Shown here piece by piece: positions 9,296 to 17,511 of a stretch of DNA of 44,851 nucleotides. The number at the start of each line of letters is the position of its first letter. Position 1 is the first letter of the stretch. A program made the position numbers and the translations under genes. This DNA comes from Gluconobacter aidae (GTDB lineage Bacteria > Pseudomonadota > Alphaproteobacteria > Acetobacterales > Acetobacteraceae): assembly GCF_009547075.1 (NCBI RefSeq), contig NZ_WIPH01000020.1, positions 1 to 44,851 of the forward strand, in the 5' to 3' direction. Under the pieces are notes generated by a model. It searched no databases, was not told the DNA's origin, and worked only from the letters and a program-made list of their open reading frames with translations.

Positions 9296-10366
9296 ATGAT
9301 GCGACCACAGCCTCCCCTGTTCCGCCCTTCCATCCCGATGCCGCACGGTCTGGGAGATCGTGAAGCCGCGATTTTGCGCGAAATCGTCGAGGAATATGTC
9401 GAAACGGGTGAGCCCATCGGCAGCCAGACTCTCGCCCAGCGCCTGCAACCGGCCCTGTCTCCAGCCACGATCCGCAATGTCATGGCGGATCTCGCGCGGG
9501 CCGGACTGCTGTTCAGCCCGCATGTCTCGGCTGGGCGCCTGCCGACCGAAAAGGGCGTGCGTCTGTTCGTGGACGGACTGCTCCAGTTCGGCCCCCTGAC
9601 GGAAGAAGACCGCGCCAGCATCGACAGCCGGCTCGATATTCACGGGCGGTCCTATCAGGATATCCTGTCCGAAGCGTCGTCCCTGCTGTCGGGCCTGTCT
9701 TCCGCCGCCGGGCTGGTGCTCGCGCCGAAATCGGATGCCGCGCTCAAGCATATCGAGTTCGTAGCACTTGGTCCGGGGCGGGTTCTGGTCATTCTGGTGG
9801 GCTCGGACGGGCAGGTCGAGAACCGCATCATCGAGACCCCGCCCGGCGTGCCGCCTTCCGCTCTTGTCGAGGCCGGGAACTACCTGAACGCCCGTCTTGG
9901 TGACCTGACGCTCGGCACGCTGCGCGAGCAGGTTCGCAGCGAAATGGATGCCAGCCGCCATGAACTCGATGCCCTGACCGCCAGTGTGATCGAAAGCGGC
10001 CTTGCGACATGGGATGCCGAGGGGGGGACGCTGTTCGTGAAAGGGCAGGGGAAGCTTTTGGCCGACATCACGGAAATCGAGCGCCTGACCACGATCCGCA
10101 TGCTGTTCGACCATCTGGAGACGCAGGAGACCATGCTTCAGCTGCTGCAACTGGCGGATGCGTCCGAAGGGGTGCGGATCTATATCGGGCGCGAAAGCGG
10201 CATGTTCGGGATGTCGGGCGTGTCCATGATCGTGGCGCCTGCCCGCAACGAAGCCCAGAAAATCGTAGGTGCGATTGGTGTGATCGGCCCGACCCGTCTG
10301 AATTACGGGCGGATCGTGCCTGTGGTGGACTACACCGCGCGAATGGTTGGTCGTCTGCTGGGCTGA
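9296..10366 (+). CDS. hrcA: Heat-inducible transcription repressor HrcA
   Basis: A 356-residue repressor of chaperone genes that binds CIRCE operators and is tuned by GroEL. The N-terminal winged helix includes REIVEEYVETGEPIGSQTL and SPATIRNVMADL, followed by the family motif SAGRLPTEKGVRLFVD. The GAF-like middle and C-terminal IGPTRLNYGRIVPVVDY also match. Start is one of two adjacent ATGs at 9296 and 9299; open frame further upstream overlaps rph and is ignored. No CIRCE repeat is visible upstream of this gene. The usual partner grpE is absent; mrcA follows instead. Confidence 0.95.
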   Translation: MMRPQPPLFRPSIPMPHGLGDREAAILREIVEEYVETGEPIGSQTLAQRLQPALSPATIRNVMADLARAGLLFSPHVSAGRLPTEKGVRLFVDGLLQFGPLTEEDRASIDSRLDIHGRSYQDILSEASSLLSGLSSAAGLVLAPKSDAALKHIEFVALGPGRVLVILVGSDGQVENRIIETPPGVPPSALVEAGNYLNARLGDLTLGTLREQVRSEMDASRHELDALTASVIESGLATWDAEGGTLFVKGQGKLLADITEIERLTTIRMLFDHLETQETMLQLLQLADASEGVRIYIGRESGMFGMSGVSMIVAPARNEAQKIVGAIGVIGPTRLNYGRIVPVVDYTARMVGRLLG

Positions 10367-10382
10367 GGGCTTCTGGATGTTG

Positions 10383-10398
10383 CGGGATGATGATCCCG
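10383..10398 (+). terminator. Short perfect hairpin after hrcA
   Basis: CGGGAT and ATCCCG form a 6-bp stem around the loop GATG, 17 bases after the hrcA stop. No T-run follows, so it is at best a weak or factor-dependent end, or simply an mRNA structure before mrcA. Confidence 0.3.
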
Positions 10399-10473
10399 GA
10401 GTTACGCCTCTTTCATGAAATGACCTTTTTAGACGGGGCGACTAAAGGTACGGAATAATGCTATGCAGGGGAC

Positions 10474-13116
10474 ATGACGCGACGCTCTTTCCGCTCCCGT
10501 AACCCTCAAGGTCCGGGCGCCACGCCACCACGCCCTCCCCGTTTCCGCCGCTACCGGCAGTCCCTGGCGATCATCGCCGGTGTGGGGCTTGTGGGTGTGG
10601 CCGGGGCGGGCGTTCTGGGCTGGACGACCTATGCCAAGCTGGTGGCTGATCTGCCCAGCGTGGACAGCCTGCGCGCCTATCAGCCGCCGACCGTCAGCCG
10701 TATCTACACGTCCGATGACCGCCTGATGGCCGAACTGGCGAACGAGCGCCGGATATTCGTACCGATCAACGCCATTCCAGAGCGCGTGAAGAATGCCTTC
10801 ATCGCCACGGAAGACCATAATTTCTATACGCATGGCGGCGTGGATTTCATGGCGATCGGCCGTGCGGGTCTGACGGACATTTTTGCGCGTCATGGCCGCC
10901 GTCCGCTGGGGGCTTCGACCATCACCCAGCAGGTGGCGAAGGTCATGCTGCTCAACAGCAACGTTCTGAGCCTCGATCGCAAGATCAAGGAAGCCCTGCT
11001 CGCCATGAAAATGGAGCAGGTGCTGTCCAAGGATAAGATCCTCGAAATCTACCTGAACGGTATCTATCTCGGGAACGGCGCCTATGGTGTGGCCGCGGCC
11101 GCGCAAAGTTATTTCAACAAACCGCTCGACCAGCTCGATGACGCCGAAGCCGCCTCTCTGGCGGCACTTCCCAAATCACCCACGAACTACAATCCGTTTC
11201 TGCATCCGCAGGCCGCGATGGGCCGCCGTAACCTCGTGCTGGATCTGATGGTCGAGGCTGGCGTCCTGACACGTCAGCAGGCCGATCAGGAAAAGCAGGA
11301 GCCGTTGGTCCCGCAGCAGAAGCAGCGTTTCGGACCTCTGCCGGATTCCGAATGGTTCGGCGAGGAGGTCCGTCGTCAGCTCATCGCCCAGTACGGACAG
11401 GAGCGTGCGGCGCAGGGTGGTCTGGAAGTCCATACCAGTCTCGACCAGAACCTTCAGGTTACGGAAACGCGCCTTCTGCATGAAGGCCTGATGAATTACG
11501 ACCGTGTCCATAGTGGGTGGCGCGGGCCTTTGCGGAACCTGCCGGACATTCAGGATGATGGCTGGAAAAGCGCGCTCGATCATGTCACGCCGCCCGGCGG
11601 GATGCTGCGCGAGTGGCGTCTGGCGGTCGTGTTGCCGGGTGGCACGCATGTCGGCTGGATCGAGGAAGGTAGCCCCCGCAAAGGCGCGCTCCTTGCGACC
11701 GATATCGGCTGGGCGCGTCGGGCGCATCCGCTGCGTGCCGGGGACGTCATCATGGTCGAACCGCAGGAAGGCGGTGCGGCGGCACTGCGCCAGATTCCGC
11801 AGGTCGAAGGGGCGGCGGTGACGCTGGATGTGCATACGGGCCGCGTTCTGGCGATGGTCGGCGGCTGGTCGTTCCATGAAAGCCAGTTCAACCGGGCCAC
11901 GCAGGCGCTGCGTCAGCCAGGGTCGTCCTTCAAGCCTTTTGTCTATCTGGCGGCCATGGAGAAGGGGATTTCCCCGTCCGAACGCTTCGACGATTCTCCC
12001 ATTTCCTATGGCGACTGGCACCCGCAGAACTACGAGCACGACAACTGGGGTCCGACGACGCTGCATGACGCGCTGCGTGAAAGTCGCAACCTCGTCACGA
12101 TCCGCGTCGCTGCCCATCTTGGCATGAAAGCGGTCGCCGATACGGCCATCCGCGCCGGACTTGTGGCGCAGATGCCGCATGTCCTGCCCGCGGCGCTGGG
12201 CGCTGTCGAAACCACCGTCATGCGCGAGGCCGCTGCCTACGCCACGATCGCCAATGGCGGCCACATCGTCACGCCAACCCTTGTAGACGATATTCAGGAT
12301 CGCGCCGGGACTGTCCTGTGGCAGGCGGGGGGGCTGAAACTCGGCACTGCCATGCAGGCACCGCCCGGCGAGCAGCCCGCTCCCACGGACGGTACCTCGG
12401 CGGATAGCGCGACGCCGCCTGTCACGCCTACTCCCGTCACGCCTACTCCCGTCCCGGCCACGCCAGTACCCGGCAGCGTGTCTGTCCCCTCTCTGATCGA
12501 CACACGCCCGACGCTGGCCAGCGAGCAGAGCACATTCCAGATCGTGAAGATGATGCAGGACGTGATCGCCCGGGGCACTGGCCGTATGGCGGGTGTCGGC
12601 ATCGACCGTCCCATCGCGGGCAAGACCGGCACCAGTCAGGACTTTCATGATGCCTGGTTCGCCGGATTCTCGCCCGATATCGTTACGGTGGTTTGGGTCG
12701 GTTTCGACACGCCCCAGACATTGGGACGCAATTCAGATGGTGGCCGTGTGGCTGGACCCATTTGGAATAAAATCATGAAGGTGGCGCTCGCGAGCCGCCC
12801 GAAACTCGACTTCCGTGTGCCGGATGGCATTATACTGGCCAGCTACGACACGGGGCGCATTTCGGCCGTGGATGGCTTCAAGACCGATCAGGTTCCGGGA
12901 GCGTCGGTTGAACTGCATGGCTTCGGCGCGGGTACCGAAGCTTTGACCGCCGCCGATACCGGAGCCGATGCCGTGATTTCGGACTCCGAAAGTGACATGG
13001 CCCAGACACCTGGCCAATCCGGAGCCGCGGTGGGCACCGGCAGTTCCGCAGCGCAGGGACAGGCCCAGAAGCCTGCTCCGTCCGATGGTGACATCGGCGT
13101 GGGCGGCCTATACTAA
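10474..13116 (+). CDS. mrcA: Penicillin-binding protein 1A (bifunctional transglycosylase/transpeptidase)
   Basis: An 880-residue inner-membrane enzyme that polymerises and crosslinks peptidoglycan. One membrane helix lies at about 30-50. The GT51 domain has the catalytic Glu in ATEDHNFYTHGG (about 112) and GASTITQQVAK (about 146). The transpeptidase has the nucleophile Ser in GSSFKPF (about 483), SRN (about 537) and KTGTSQ (about 716). Between SRN and KTG there is a Pro/Thr-rich insertion encoded partly by a tandem repeat, and the C-terminus ends in a low-complexity Ala/Gly/Ser tail. It lies between hrcA and prfB on the same strand. Confidence 0.96.
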   Translation: MTRRSFRSRNPQGPGATPPRPPRFRRYRQSLAIIAGVGLVGVAGAGVLGWTTYAKLVADLPSVDSLRAYQPPTVSRIYTSDDRLMAELANERRIFVPINAIPERVKNAFIATEDHNFYTHGGVDFMAIGRAGLTDIFARHGRRPLGASTITQQVAKVMLLNSNVLSLDRKIKEALLAMKMEQVLSKDKILEIYLNGIYLGNGAYGVAAAAQSYFNKPLDQLDDAEAASLAALPKSPTNYNPFLHPQAAMGRRNLVLDLMVEAGVLTRQQADQEKQEPLVPQQKQRFGPLPDSEWFGEEVRRQLIAQYGQERAAQGGLEVHTSLDQNLQVTETRLLHEGLMNYDRVHSGWRGPLRNLPDIQDDGWKSALDHVTPPGGMLREWRLAVVLPGGTHVGWIEEGSPRKGALLATDIGWARRAHPLRAGDVIMVEPQEGGAAALRQIPQVEGAAVTLDVHTGRVLAMVGGWSFHESQFNRATQALRQPGSSFKPFVYLAAMEKGISPSERFDDSPISYGDWHPQNYEHDNWGPTTLHDALRESRNLVTIRVAAHLGMKAVADTAIRAGLVAQMPHVLPAALGAVETTVMREAAAYATIANGGHIVTPTLVDDIQDRAGTVLWQAGGLKLGTAMQAPPGEQPAPTDGTSADSATPPVTPTPVTPTPVPATPVPGSVSVPSLIDTRPTLASEQSTFQIVKMMQDVIARGTGRMAGVGIDRPIAGKTGTSQDFHDAWFAGFSPDIVTVVWVGFDTPQTLGRNSDGGRVAGPIWNKIMKVALASRPKLDFRVPDGIILASYDTGRISAVDGFKTDQVPGASVELHGFGAGTEALTAADTGADAVISDSESDMAQTPGQSGAAVGTGSSAAQGQAQKPAPSDGDIGVGGLY
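12421..12450 (+). repeat. 15-bp tandem repeat inside mrcA
   Basis: Two identical copies of GTCACGCCTACTCCC stand head to tail and encode VTPTP twice in the Pro/Thr-rich insertion of the transpeptidase domain. Copy number could vary between strains by slippage without shifting the frame. Confidence 0.85.
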
Positions 13117-13156
13117 GACCCACCAGAACAGACCCCCCTTATGAGTGGAGGAACCT

Positions 13157-14288
13157 ATGTCGGCCGAAACCGAGGCCCTTTCCGAGCAGATCAAGCAGTC
13201 GGTGGCACTGCTGAGGAGGCATCTTTGACTGGGATGTCGCAACAACACGCCTCGCGGAACTGAACCATCGCGTTGAAGATCCCGACCTGTGGAATGACGC
13301 GGACGCTGCCCAGAAGCTGATGCGGGAGCGCACGACGCTCGCCAACCAGATCGAGGGCGTCCAGCAGATCGAAGCCGAGGTCGAAGGTACGCTTGAACTG
13401 GTCGAACTGGCGGAAATGGAAGGGGATGACAGCCTCGTTCAGGATGCCGTTCAGACCCTGCGCGCCATCGCCGAGGACGTCCGCAAGCGCGAAATCGAAA
13501 GCCTGCTCTCTGGCGAGGCGGACAGCAATGACTGCTATGTCGAGGTGAATGCGGGCGCTGGTGGCACGGAAGCTCAGGACTGGGCCGAAATGCTCCTGCG
13601 CATGTATACGCGCTGGGCCGAGCAGCATGGCTACAAGGTCACGTTCATCGAAGGCAGCGAAGGCGAGCAGGCCGGCATCAAATCCGCCACCATCCAGGTG
13701 AGCGGCCCGAATGCCTATGGCTGGCTCAAGACTGAAGCGGGCGTCCACCGTCTGGTCCGGATCTCGCCGTTCGATGCGGCCGCCCGCCGGCAGACGTCGT
13801 TCGCGTCTGTCTGGGTTTATCCGGTCGTGGATGATTCGATCGAGATCGAGATCAACGATTCGGACCTGCGCGTCGATACGTTCCGCGCCTCGGGCGCAGG
13901 TGGACAGCACGTCAACAAGACGGATTCGGCCATCCGGATCACCCATATCCCGACCGGAATTGTGGTGGCCTGTCAGACCGACCGTTCGCAGCACCGCAAC
14001 CGCGCCAAGGCCATGGAAATGCTGCGAGCCCGCATGTACGAGGCGGAGCTTCAGAAGCGTGAGGCCGCCGCGGCGCAGACAGAGGCCTCAAAGACCGATA
14101 TCGGCTGGGGGCACCAGATCCGTTCCTACGTCCTGGCGCCTTACCAGTTGGTCAAGGATCTGCGGACGGGAGTGGAGAAGGGGAACCCGGGCGCCGTGCT
14201 TGATGGTGCTCTGGACGATTTCATGTCGGCCTCTCTGGCGCAGAGCGTCGGGGCGACCCGTTCGGAAGCCAGCGCCTCGGCCCAGTAA
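13157..14288 (+). CDS. prfB: Peptide chain release factor 2, with programmed +1 frameshift
   Basis: RF2 releases finished proteins at UGA and UAA. The start ATG at 13157 follows GGAGG. After 23 codons the frame meets TGA at 13226-13228, and the context AGGAGG-CAT-CTT-TGA-C matches the E. coli RF2 frameshift site: an internal Shine-Dalgarno six-mer, a slippery CTT and a UGAC stop. After a +1 slip the frame continues as [13 protein letters not shown], the usual RF2 N-terminus, giving about 376 residues. SPF in [12 protein letters not shown] is the stop-codon recognition tripeptide, and [12 protein letters not shown] holds the catalytic GGQ. Low RF2 levels favour slippage, so the gene regulates itself. 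Annotation without the shift would leave a truncated gene. Confidence 0.96.
13214..13229 (+). promoter_or_regulatory. prfB programmed +1 ribosomal frameshift site
   Basis: AGGAGG at 13214-13219, CAT, CTT at 13223-13225, then TGAC at 13226-13229. Spacing between the Shine-Dalgarno-like element and the slip codon is identical to the characterised E. coli site. The frames on both sides join into one RF2 sequence. Confidence 0.95.
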
Positions 14289-14319
14289 GCCCTCTCTCCC
14301 CTAAGATGGATTCGGTCAC

Positions 14320-14356
14320 GCGTCGGAACAGTTCGCTGTTCCGGCGCTTTTTTCTT
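14320..14356 (+). terminator. Rho-independent terminator of prfB
   Basis: An inverted repeat, GGAACAG-TTCG-CTGTTCC extended by flanking GCG/CGC pairs, is followed by TTTTTTCTT. It lies 30 bases after the prfB stop. Confidence 0.88.
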
Positions 14357-14667
14357 AAATCTGTCATAACGCGCCGTAGTGAAATTGCGTTGCAAGGATT
14401 TCAGAGGATATTTTTGTTTGTCCCTCTGGCCCACAAAGCGCAGAATATGTCGACAATATGAAAAAATCGTTTCGATAAAAGCAATCACCCGCTTGACAGC
14501 ATGGAGGTTAGACTGCCCAATCAGCATATCGGGTATGTTCTCAAAGCATGTGACGCATTTTATGGGTCTGCGGTGAGGGAACCTGATGGAAACACAGAAA
14601 TCGGGGGCACCGCACCCGGCAGATGTGGATCAACGCCGGTGTCAGTGAGGGGTAAGAAGGTTTCGAC
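14357..14667 (+). other. Upstream region of the tonB operon
   Basis: No gene is seen in this stretch of about 310 bases, which is more AT-rich than its surroundings. A TTGACA at about 14493 could be a -35 element, but no convincing -10 is spaced from it and no clear Fur box is visible. AAGAAGG just before 14668 is the tonB ribosome site. The operon promoter must lie here. Confidence 0.45.
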
Positions 14668-15336
14668 ATGAAGAGCTACGCCGCACAGCAGCGCAAGCCG
14701 ACAGACTACATTGTCGCGATCATCGTGGCCGTGCTGGCTATGGGCGCCGTGATCTATGCGCTCATGAGCGGTGCCGTGAGCAAGCTGGTCCAGGAAAAGC
14801 CGCCTATCAAGACGGAGGTCATCAAGGAACAGCCTAAACCACCGCCGCCGCCACCGCCGCCGCCGCCGCCGCAGATGGAACAGCCGCCACCGCCGTATAT
14901 TCCGCCGCCGAAGATCAGCGTTCCGCCGCCGCCGAAGGCGATCCAGCGGGTCACGCATGCCAAGCCGCCGCATCCGGTGCCGCCCAGCCCGACTCCGTCG
15001 CCAGAGCCCGTTCCGGCTCCGCCGCAGGGTCCGCCGGCTGAGGCAGTTCCCGACCATTCGGCGGGCGCACGACCGATCAACGGCGCACAGGCAGTCTATC
15101 CGGACGAAGCCATGGAAGAAAATCGCGAGGGTCATGTGACCGCATCGTGTGACATTCTTCCGACAGGCAAGACGGCGAACTGCACCATTGTGAATTCAAG
15201 CGGTGGCCACGAGTTCGTGGAAAGTGCGCTCGACTTCCTTCGTCGGGCCCGTTACCAGCCCGCGGTCGTGAACGGCGCTCCGGTAACAGAGCATCATCAC
15301 GTGCTGCACATCGACTTCACGATGGGCGACGACTGA
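14668..15336 (+). CDS. tonB: TonB energy transducer
   Basis: A 222-residue inner-membrane anchored protein that carries proton-motive energy to outer membrane receptors. A single N-terminal helix lies at about 14-34. A periplasmic Pro-rich stretch at about 45-125 includes a run of eleven prolines and KP/EP repeats typical of TonB. The C-terminal domain (about 135-222) has YPDEAMEENREGHV and FLRRARYQPAVVNG, the TonB fold that touches the receptor TonB box. It heads a tonB-exbB-exbD1-exbD2-TPR operon. Confidence 0.94.
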   Translation: MKSYAAQQRKPTDYIVAIIVAVLAMGAVIYALMSGAVSKLVQEKPPIKTEVIKEQPKPPPPPPPPPPPQMEQPPPPYIPPPKISVPPPPKAIQRVTHAKPPHPVPPSPTPSPEPVPAPPQGPPAEAVPDHSAGARPINGAQAVYPDEAMEENREGHVTASCDILPTGKTANCTIVNSSGGHEFVESALDFLRRARYQPAVVNGAPVTEHHHVLHIDFTMGDD

Positions 15337-15473
15337 TCTTTCGATTGCCGTCAAACAGAATTGCCCTGTCAGGTTCTCCAGGCCTGGCAGGGCTCAGAAA
15401 AGGGCCGGTCTCCATATGGCCGACAACCCAGAAAGCTCCGAAAACGGGCATCTCTAACGAGGATATGGAGTTC

Positions 15474-16571
15474 ATGACCAGACTGTTCCGCCTTCCTGCC
15501 CTTGCCGTTCCGACGAAGGCGCGTGCCGTCCGGGCCAGCGCACTGGCTCTGACGCTGGCCCTGGCTTCCGGTGCGGTCGCACCGGCCGTCGCTTTCGCCC
15601 AGCCGGCTCCGGCCGACCAGAGTGCTCCCGCAGCGGCGCCGGTGGATCCCTCTTCCAACCCGGCAGCTCCGGCGACCACTGCTGATCCGGCTGGCGCGCC
15701 GCCTGCTGCACCCAACGATGCCGGTGCTCCGGCAGGAGGCGCTCCTTCCGACAGCGCAGCTCCGGCAACGGCTCCGGCCGATGAATCTCCCGCCGCGGCC
15801 GCAACGCCGGGTGAGAGCGCAACCGCAACGCCGGAAGCTCCTGCTCCGCAGGGCAACCCGTACGGCCTTGGCGCCCTGTGGGCCAATGGTGACGCGATTG
15901 CCCGTGGCGTCCTGATCATCATGGTCATCATGTCCGCTGGTACCTGGATCATCATGGTCATGAAGTTCCTGGAGCAGGGCCGTCTGTTCGCAGCCTCCAA
16001 GGAAGCTGCCCGCGAGTTCTGGACCAAGCCGTCCGTTCATGACGGTGCCGCTGCCCTGAAGCCCTCTTCTCCGTTCCGTTACATTGCCGAGACGGGGATC
16101 GTGGCCGCAGAGCATCACGAAGGCTCCATGCGTGACTCGATCGATCTGCCGTCCTGGACCGAAATGTCCATCTCCCGCTCGGTCGACACCATCAACACCC
16201 GTATGCAGGGCGGCCTCGCTTTCCTTGGTACGGTGGGCTCCACGTCACCGTTCGTCGGTCTGTTCGGTACGGTCTGGGGTATCTATCACGCCCTGACGGC
16301 CATCGGCATCTCCGGCCAGGCGTCCATCGACAAGGTTGCCGGTCCGGTTGGTGAGTCCCTCATCATGACAGCCATCGGTCTTGCCACTGCTGTTCCGGCC
16401 GTGCTGGGTTACAACCTGCTCGTTCGCCGCAACAAGGGTGCCATGGATCGTGTCCGCAACTTCGCGGCTGACATCCAGTCCGTCCTGATCGGCGGCTTCC
16501 GTCACGGCGTCAGTCCGGAACAGGGCAGCATGGCTGTTCCGACCACAATCACCACCAGCGAGCGGATCTGA
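15474..16571 (+). CDS. exbB: ExbB proton-channel subunit with long periplasmic N-terminal extension
   Basis: MotA/TolQ/ExbB family subunit that forms, with ExbD, the proton channel energising TonB. A cleavable signal (end near AVAFAQ) is followed by an Ala/Pro-rich segment to about residue 125. The ExbB core follows, with three membrane helices and the conserved block LAFLGTVGSTSPFVGLFGTV, then AVPAVLGYNLLVRRN. Signal-bearing ExbB with a periplasmic extension is known in several proteobacteria. The start is uncertain: ATG 15474 has GAGG 11 bases upstream, while in-frame ATG 15465 is too close to it. Confidence 0.9.
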   Translation: MTRLFRLPALAVPTKARAVRASALALTLALASGAVAPAVAFAQPAPADQSAPAAAPVDPSSNPAAPATTADPAGAPPAAPNDAGAPAGGAPSDSAAPATAPADESPAAAATPGESATATPEAPAPQGNPYGLGALWANGDAIARGVLIIMVIMSAGTWIIMVMKFLEQGRLFAASKEAAREFWTKPSVHDGAAALKPSSPFRYIAETGIVAAEHHEGSMRDSIDLPSWTEMSISRSVDTINTRMQGGLAFLGTVGSTSPFVGLFGTVWGIYHALTAIGISGQASIDKVAGPVGESLIMTAIGLATAVPAVLGYNLLVRRNKGAMDRVRNFAADIQSVLIGGFRHGVSPEQGSMAVPTTITTSERI

Positions 16572-16575
16572 TCCT

Positions 16576-17001
16576 ATGGGAATGAACGTCGGAGGAGGCG
16601 GCGGTGACGACGAGGTGGTGTCGGCAATCAACACCACCCCCCTCGTCGACGTCATGCTGGTGCTGCTGATCATCTTTCTGATCACCATCCCCGTCGCCAC
16701 GCATACGGTGAAGGTCAAGCTGCCGGTCGATGCGAATACGCCTACCCAGACCAGGAAGGGCAACATCGTTCTGGCAGTGAACTCGAACGGGCAGGTGTTC
16801 TGGGACACGACGCCGATTGCGAACCACACTGATCTGCTGAACCGTCTCGTCGAGGCGGCAAAGCAGAAGCCCCAGCCGCAGATCCAGATCCGCGGTGATC
16901 AGGCTGCCAAGTATCTGGCAGTCGGCCAGGTGGTCGCGACCTGTCAGGAAGCTGGCATCGCCCACGTGGACTTCATTACCGAGCAGCCTCACTCGAACTG
17001 A
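16576..17001 (+). CDS. exbD: ExbD proton-channel subunit, copy 1
   Basis: A 141-residue single-helix protein of the ExbD/TolR family. INTTPLVDVMLVLLIIFLI carries the essential membrane Asp (D25) that takes part in proton passage. The C-terminal periplasmic domain follows. It begins four bases after exbB ends, so expression is coupled. A second copy lies downstream and the two share the N-terminal half closely but diverge in the periplasmic domain. Confidence 0.94.
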   Translation: MGMNVGGGGGDDEVVSAINTTPLVDVMLVLLIIFLITIPVATHTVKVKLPVDANTPTQTRKGNIVLAVNSNGQVFWDTTPIANHTDLLNRLVEAAKQKPQPQIQIRGDQAAKYLAVGQVVATCQEAGIAHVDFITEQPHSN

Positions 17002-17073
17002 GGTCGTGTCGGGTCGTTTTCATCAAGGCGGCCCGTCCCTGCTTTTACGTCACCCTTTTGGAGAACCGCCGTC

Positions 17074-17508
17074 ATGGGCATGAGCGTCGGATCTGACAGC
17101 ACGCACGAAGACGAAGGCATTGTCGATATCAACACCACGCCGTTGATCGACGTGATGCTGGTGCTGCTGATCATGCTGATCATCACCATCCCGCTTCAGA
17201 CACACTCGGTGGCGATCGATCTGCCTCAGGGCAATCCTCCCCCGTCGACCGTACAACCCAAGCTCGTGACCGTCAGCATCGGCTACGACAACAGCATTTC
17301 CTGGAACAACGAGCCGATCACGTCCGAGGCCGCTCTTCAGGCCCATTTCGAAGCTGCCGCAGCAATGCCGGACCAGCCTGAAATGCATATCCATCCCGAT
17401 CGTCTTGCCGATTACAAGACGGTGGCCCATGTTATGGCAGATGCGCAGCGTCTCGGCATGACCAAGCTGGGAATTGTCGGTCTGGATCAGTTCATGGAAG
17501 GACAGTAA
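17074..17508 (+). CDS. exbD: ExbD proton-channel subunit, copy 2
   Basis: A 144-residue paralogue of the previous gene. INTTPLIDVMLVLLIMLII carries the membrane Asp (D26). The N-terminus is more acidic (HEDEG) and the periplasmic part differs from copy 1. GGAG lies about 10 bases before the ATG. Tandem exbD1-exbD2 after tonB-exbB is known from Xanthomonas, where the second copy is not needed for iron uptake; a specialised role here is an inference. Confidence 0.93.
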   Translation: MGMSVGSDSTHEDEGIVDINTTPLIDVMLVLLIMLIITIPLQTHSVAIDLPQGNPPPSTVQPKLVTVSIGYDNSISWNNEPITSEAALQAHFEAAAAMPDQPEMHIHPDRLADYKTVAHVMADAQRLGMTKLGIVGLDQFMEGQ

Positions 17509-17511
17509 TTC

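Noticed and set aside
13320-14288. prfB starting at an internal codon near 13320
   Set aside because: The conserved RF2 N-terminus and the frameshift site upstream show that the gene starts at 13157.
14493-14520. Sigma-70 promoter from TTGACA upstream of tonB
   Set aside because: The -35 is good but no acceptable -10 occurs 16-18 bases later.
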